Shown here: positions 59,701 to 64,000 of the stretch, one piece after another
How positions within the stretch are numbered: position 1 is the stretch's first letter
How the letters are laid out: the number at the start of each line of letters is the position of its first letter
Assembly: GCA_013146195.2 (NCBI GenBank)
Contig: CM028382.1
Coordinates: forward strand, 54,696,526-54,760,525
Direction: 5' to 3'
Length of the DNA: 64,000 nucleotides
Source: Codonopsis lanceolata
Taxonomy: Eukaryota; Streptophyta; Magnoliopsida; Asterales; Campanulaceae
Made by a program: the position numbers and the translations under genes
Notes under the pieces: model-generated
What the model saw: only the letters and a program-made list of their open reading frames with translations
Databases searched by the model: none
Told to the model about the DNA's origin: nothing

Positions 59701-60532
59701 CATCATTTTGGTCTGTAAAATGTCGGATCACTTTGTCTTCATTAATGACATTTTGTCATTTCAAGTAATTTGTAATTTTATGAAATGTGCAAAAATTAAC
59801 CAGATGAAAAAGGGAAATTAAAAATAATTGCTTTAGCTCACTAGATCCAGGTGGGCGCAACTCATTGCCAGCTCTAGCCAAATCTATGGGCCGCACTTCT
59901 TTCGTGAATCTTTTGAAAGATGGAAAGGGACATCAATTTTGGCTTGTGCACGCAATAAGGTGAAATCCCTATCTCATTCCGACTGATCTTCCGGAAGGCA
60001 CTTATTGGCAATAGGATTCTGGGTTAGAAAATGGGCATTCCCTTCTCTTTATTACCCTCCGTTTCACAATAGCCTTCCCAAGCCCTGATACCAGTTAACT
60101 CTTAACGACATAAAGTAGAATAGGAACACTTACTTTGTAACAGAGGCAGCATCATATTTATAGTATGTTTCAAATAGAGTTACTATCATTGTGTCATTAA
60201 ATTTTGTACATGGGTGGTTATCGAGACAACTTACTAAATGCAGGTTCTTAAAATAGATCCTGAAGGCATGTGTAAAAAGAGAAGTATCATATTTACTATA
60301 AGAAAGAAACTTTGGAAAAATTCCATAAGTAATAGGTTATCTATGGCGCCATGCTTACTTTAACCTATTTAATGGTTTTCTAGTTGGATTTCTGACAGCA
60401 TGAACTCATACAATATTGACATGAAGTACTATTCATTCATGGTGTACAATATTCCTTTGGTCAGGGTGTCTTCAACTCATCATATAACAACCTTTAAGTT
60501 TAGTCCATCTATCATTTCCCTTTGACAGGGTA
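59701..60532. other. Intergenic, nothing recognised
   Basis: AT-rich, with no ORF, repeat or RNA motif that I can support. Confidence 0.4.
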
Positions 60533-60792
60533 ATTGCATTTTAGGGTGTCTCCCTTATTGCAATTTACAGCCCAACACTCCAAATTTAGTCAAACTAGGT
60601 CTATTCTTCCGTTTTTCATCTCAAAGGGGGGATCTAGCACTGCATCTGTTAACTTCTGGACGTTAACTGGCGATGTGCTAAACCCATTTCTGACACAAAA
60701 GTGGAAGAATGGGTCCCATTTGACTAGATCTTGGAGTAAAACCAAACTGGAAAACTGAGGTAAACTTGGGACATATTACCCTAAAATGCAAT
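60533..60792. mobile_element. MITE-like element with 15-bp inverted ends
   Basis: ATTGCATTTTAGGGT at 60533-60547 and its exact reverse complement at 60778-60792, 260 bp apart, with no coding capacity inside beyond chance ORFs. It lies ~220 bp past the 3' end of the ARM-type gene. No target duplication is clear. GGGTAATTGCATTTTAGGG tips occur in plant MULE-derived MITEs, but assignment is tentative. Confidence 0.6.
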
Positions 60793-61014
60793 CAGTGAGA
60801 GAGCAAGAGAGTCAACCAACAAACTGAAAGGACAACCTTATCCCCTTGATCTCATTTCCATAATTTTTCAATCATCAACACCTGGCAGAGGGGATTCATG
60901 GGACAGTACTCAGTAGTTAATACAATGCATATCCAACTGAGACTACATAACCTTCAGACAAGTTGAAAATTAGGTCCATGTGAAAGTAGCAGAAATATAT
61001 TCAAAAAGACAATC

Positions 61015-63963
61015 TTACTTGCCATATTTACAACAGCAATCCTTTAATCTATCAACATCTATCTCATTTACAGGATCTTCCTCCTCACAATTGATCCTGT
61101 TAACATGATCCTTCAAGGTCGTCCACTCATTTAAAATACTGTAAATCCTTCCAAGCTATCACGAAAGGTTAAGAGAAACAAGATAAGTAAATGGTAAAGT
61201 AACTGAAAATTCTCAACTCCAAGACAAAATAGAAGGTATATTGCATGTCAACCAAAAAACTGAGAGGTAAGCAACTGTCAGGTATGCCAGCTCATATAGA
61301 AGGATACAGCTATACTCCTTGCATTCTGTTTAGTGCCAGAAGCAGTCGAACTCTCATGATCCACATTTGCAACACTTAACTGGTGATCAAGGAGTTCTTC
61401 TTCGATCAGATCTGATTTGCTTGCCAGAACCGACACATATGGATGCAGATTTGATGGACTCATCTCACTTTCTCGAACATGCACCAATAGTCTAGCAACA
61501 GTGCTCCAGATTGCACTTCGGGCTTCAATATCATCCGAAGCAAAAGGGAATATATCAAGTAGACCCTGTAAGAAAACCAAATCTGGATGGATCCAACATG
61601 TCACTTCTAAGTCATTTGCAGGTTTGACACACCTAAATTAGAGAAAATGGCCCCATTATAGCTGGAAATTTCTCTCATAAAAAATTAAAACAGATTTACC
61701 CTGTATTATCTCTGACGCCAGATCATCTGCATCACTCAAGATATTCGCTACAAGAACCGCAGCAGTAACGCAAGAGTTCGCAACCTGCCCCAAAAAGGAA
61801 ACAAAAACACTGTTTAGTGTCTACCCTTGCTAGGGGTGGCAATTGGGTGTTAATGGATAGCTTTGGGTTAGGCCATTATCCATTAGGCAAATGGATAATG
61901 GTCTAACCCAAAGCTATCCATTAACACCCAATTGCCACCCCTAACCCTTGCCATACTTTAACTTTTTATCCCAGTAAATGAAATATGCATAGCAGTAGAA
62001 ATTGGTGGCATGATCTGGTCATCACAAGATAGACTTGCATAATCAGTTTTCCAGATAGATTACATCATACCCTAATGACATTTGGAATCATGATGGCTTC
62101 TGAGCAGTTATATTATTCCCTTATTCTCGTTAGTCCAGGGCCTAGTTTATCCTTTTGTAATTCTCTCTTAATCTAATAGTTTAGTTGGCCGTTCAATAAA
62201 AAGAATACACTGGCTATCTGTTGATGTCTGCTTAAACAGGCAGCTGGTGATGTAGCTTCAGTTGTCCTAACCTATCACATATTGAACAAAAACGGCAGCC
62301 CAAATTTGAAAGTCCAAATTAGTTATTACTTCTAAAGGGCAGAGTCCAGTCTATATTTTGTAATTCTCTCCAAATCTAATAGTTCAGTTTTAATTCTCTC
62401 CAAATCTAATAGTCCAGTCTATGTTTTAGTATTTTTTATATAATATTATTGTTATTATACCAGTTGAATAGCTGGTATAATTCATTACACCTTCATTCGA
62501 ACTCAAAACTATTGTGCAGACAAGACAAGACCGGACAGGTGATTCAGTAACTCTATCAGTCACCAATCTGACCATTCACCAAACAGAAAAGACAGCTCAA
62601 AGAACAAACCAGTGATGTTTTAAGCATAAGAGGACAAATTCACCTTTAGTCATATACATGCTCACCCATATGCATGGACAAGAATTTCAGAATATTCTTA
62701 TATGTGAGGTTTGACGGCTTCCAGAAAAGCAAATTATGTAATTCCATGATCGCACTGGCATCTAGGAAGAAGAATAGAGCTGGGATAGGGGAAGATGGTA
62801 CACACCACACGCCGGTGTTCAAATAGTGTGTAATGCCATTGGAAGGTTCATGAAGGTTCGATTCTCAGGTGAAAAGATCTGCCTATAAGGCAAGAAGGTT
62901 TTTTTTATTTATTTAATCCTTTCTTTGGCCACAGATGGATTTGAATATTTCAATTACTCAGTGACAATACAAAATACAGATGTGTATAAAGCTGTGAATA
63001 ATTTTTAAATTTTCTTTACTATGATAAAAAGGGTTCCACTCCATGTAACACATAATGTTCAAATAGGGTAATGGGTACCAAGCTCATGAAAGGAACATAT
63101 ACCAAGTACCATGAACAATTAGGTCATACTATTGGATAAGCTTTCTTATACCAATTCAATGGAACATCTCGAAACAAGTCATATTGCCAGCGTTGCACAT
63201 GGTTACTGAATTTGAAGTGTTCTGAAGAGTCTATCTAACACAACCGTTTTAGGATCTCAAAGGGGTCTTAGTCGTTGGTGGTTGATAAATCCTAATAAAG
63301 AGTTGAAGATTATAGCATCAACTCCATTATTTACCCAAAATATGTCCAGAATTGTATTGGTGATTCACATTGGTTTGGGATGAGGAAGCAGAAGCCCATC
63401 ATGGCCACGCCTCAGAAAGAAGAACATAGAGGTGTTGTTCATGTCAAGCTATCAGCCAGATATAGACACCTGAAATTTTGCCTGAATAACTGAGCAATAA
63501 TAATCTCAGTTGGAGCAAATGGTTATTCAGTTTTTAAGGTGCAAAGACGCATATTCCAGAGAATTTTCAGCATATATGAATCTTACAACCAGTGCCTTAC
63601 AGCAGCTGAAACCAAAGGTGCTTGGTTTCTACCAAGCTTCCCATGGCTGGGGGTGTACTCTGTTTTGGGTTTGAGCAGGATGGTTAATTTTTCTGCACTC
63701 AGTTTCTCTTGTATCAGGAGGATATCTTGTCTTTGGACTCTATGTTATATTTTCAATAGATTTCCTATGTTATTACAAATACACGAAACTGTGTGTACGA
63801 GTGCCTAAAATACCAAGCTGTACATACCTCAACTTTATCAGGTAACTTTATCAGGCCATTAAGTAGTTGAAGAAGTCCTCTATTAGAACACAGTTCTTCA
63901 GAACAACCATCGATAACAGAAAGGGCCTCAATTGTCCGTAGAATCAAATCAAGAACAGCATAT
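61015..63963 (-). CDS. ARM/HEAT-type repeat protein, possibly SAAL1-like (3' part of gene)
   Basis: Four exons on the minus strand: 63963-63828, 61784-61700, 61582-61308 and 61155-61015 (TAA). They join in one open frame of 184 complete codons (plus a partial first codon) with GT-AG introns. The sequence is helical and Leu/Ala-rich: ILRTIEALSVIDGCSEEL, LLQLLNGLIKLPDKVE, VTAAVLVANILSDADDLA, LLDIFPFASDDIEARSA, WSTVARLLVHV. It ends after an acidic stretch with VNEIDVDRLKDCCCKYGK. Helical repeat proteins of the SAAL1 type, nuclear and linked to proliferation in animals, are the nearest match I recall, but this is weak. The last exon could instead splice at GTAAG (61018-61014). The 5' part lies beyond base 64000. 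Exon 3 uses the AG before ATTTGG at 61582; this choice keeps the frame (Q-D-L-V-F-L-Q-G). Confidence 0.7.
61831..61943. mobile_element. hAT foldback MITE with 8-bp target duplication
   Basis: Two 54-bp arms (61831-61884 and 61890-61943), complementary at 53 of 54 positions, separated by a 5-nt loop. The tips read TAGGGGTGGCAATTGGGTGT, a common hAT end. The element is flanked exactly by ACCCTTGC on both sides (61823-61830 and 61944-61951), the 8-bp duplication characteristic of hAT. It lies 39 bp from exon 2 of the ARM-type gene, in its intron. Confidence 0.93.
62340..62440. repeat. Short tandem repeat in intron
   Basis: TAATTCTCTCCAAATCTAAT followed by AGTnCAGT occurs twice in direct order; a more diverged copy lies near 62158. 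Confidence 0.65.
62790..62900 (+). mobile_element. SINE-like element in intron
   Basis: Contains a pol III B-box, GGTTCGATTCT, at 62855-62865, preceded about 45 bp upstream by a weak A-box-like stretch, and followed by AAGGCAAGAAGG and a T-rich tail near 62899. The family differs from the SINE at 54171. Target duplication is not resolved. Confidence 0.4.
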
Positions 63964-64000
63964 CTGAAGTAGCATATAACTGATCGTCAGACAACAAAAC

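Noticed and set aside
61580..61650. Extending ARM-gene exon 3 to the ATG at 61604 or the AG before GTGTGTC
   Set aside because: Only the AG before ATTTGG (exon start 61582) keeps the frame with exon 2; the other choices give a stop or a frameshift.

Overview
This window is nuclear DNA from a flowering plant, probably a eudicot. It shows GT-AG introns, plant-type transposon families (MULE, Copia, L1-type LINE, Helitron, hAT, tRNA-derived SINE) and at least one clearly plant-like single-copy gene. It has no operons or bacterial signals. Two runs of exactly 100 N (14525-14624 and 46713-46812) are scaffold gaps, so the window is three contigs.

Bases 1-52500 are almost entirely nested mobile DNA. 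A Mutator-like element (262-7978) has ~190-bp terminal inverted repeats, a decayed transposase on the minus strand and a small GRF zinc-finger gene on the plus strand. A solo LTR sits inside the transposase. A decayed Copia element (8163-14524) runs into gap 1. After the gap come palindrome-rich repeats bounded by long (TA)n tracts (14625-17623). Next is a plus-strand LINE (about 19225-31218) whose ORF1 is split by a minus-strand LINE (about 19753-25794). A mosaic follows at 31-38 kb: exon remnants resembling a MAP65 microtubule-bundling protein, two Helitron 3' ends, and fragments of other genes. Another Copia element (38450-41247) is interrupted in its integrase by a minus-strand Copia element with an extra ORF after pol (41248-46712), related to the first one. 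That element ends in gap 2. Bases 46813-51521 are AT-rich, internally duplicated, and end in a third Helitron terminus.

The right 11 kb holds the host genes. RMI2 (52557-56322, plus strand, three exons, 136 residues) looks intact and encodes an OB-fold subunit of the RecQ-Top3-RMI complex. Its 3.3-kb second intron carries a SINE with a 13-bp target-site duplication. On the minus strand, 61015-63963 holds the last four exons of an ARM/HEAT-type protein, perhaps SAAL1-like. Its first visible intron carries a near-perfect 113-bp hAT foldback element with an exact 8-bp duplication.

Most transposon ORFs carry frameshifts and stops, so they are annotated as pseudogenes. The layout indicates repeated insertion into older insertions beside a small gene island at the right end.
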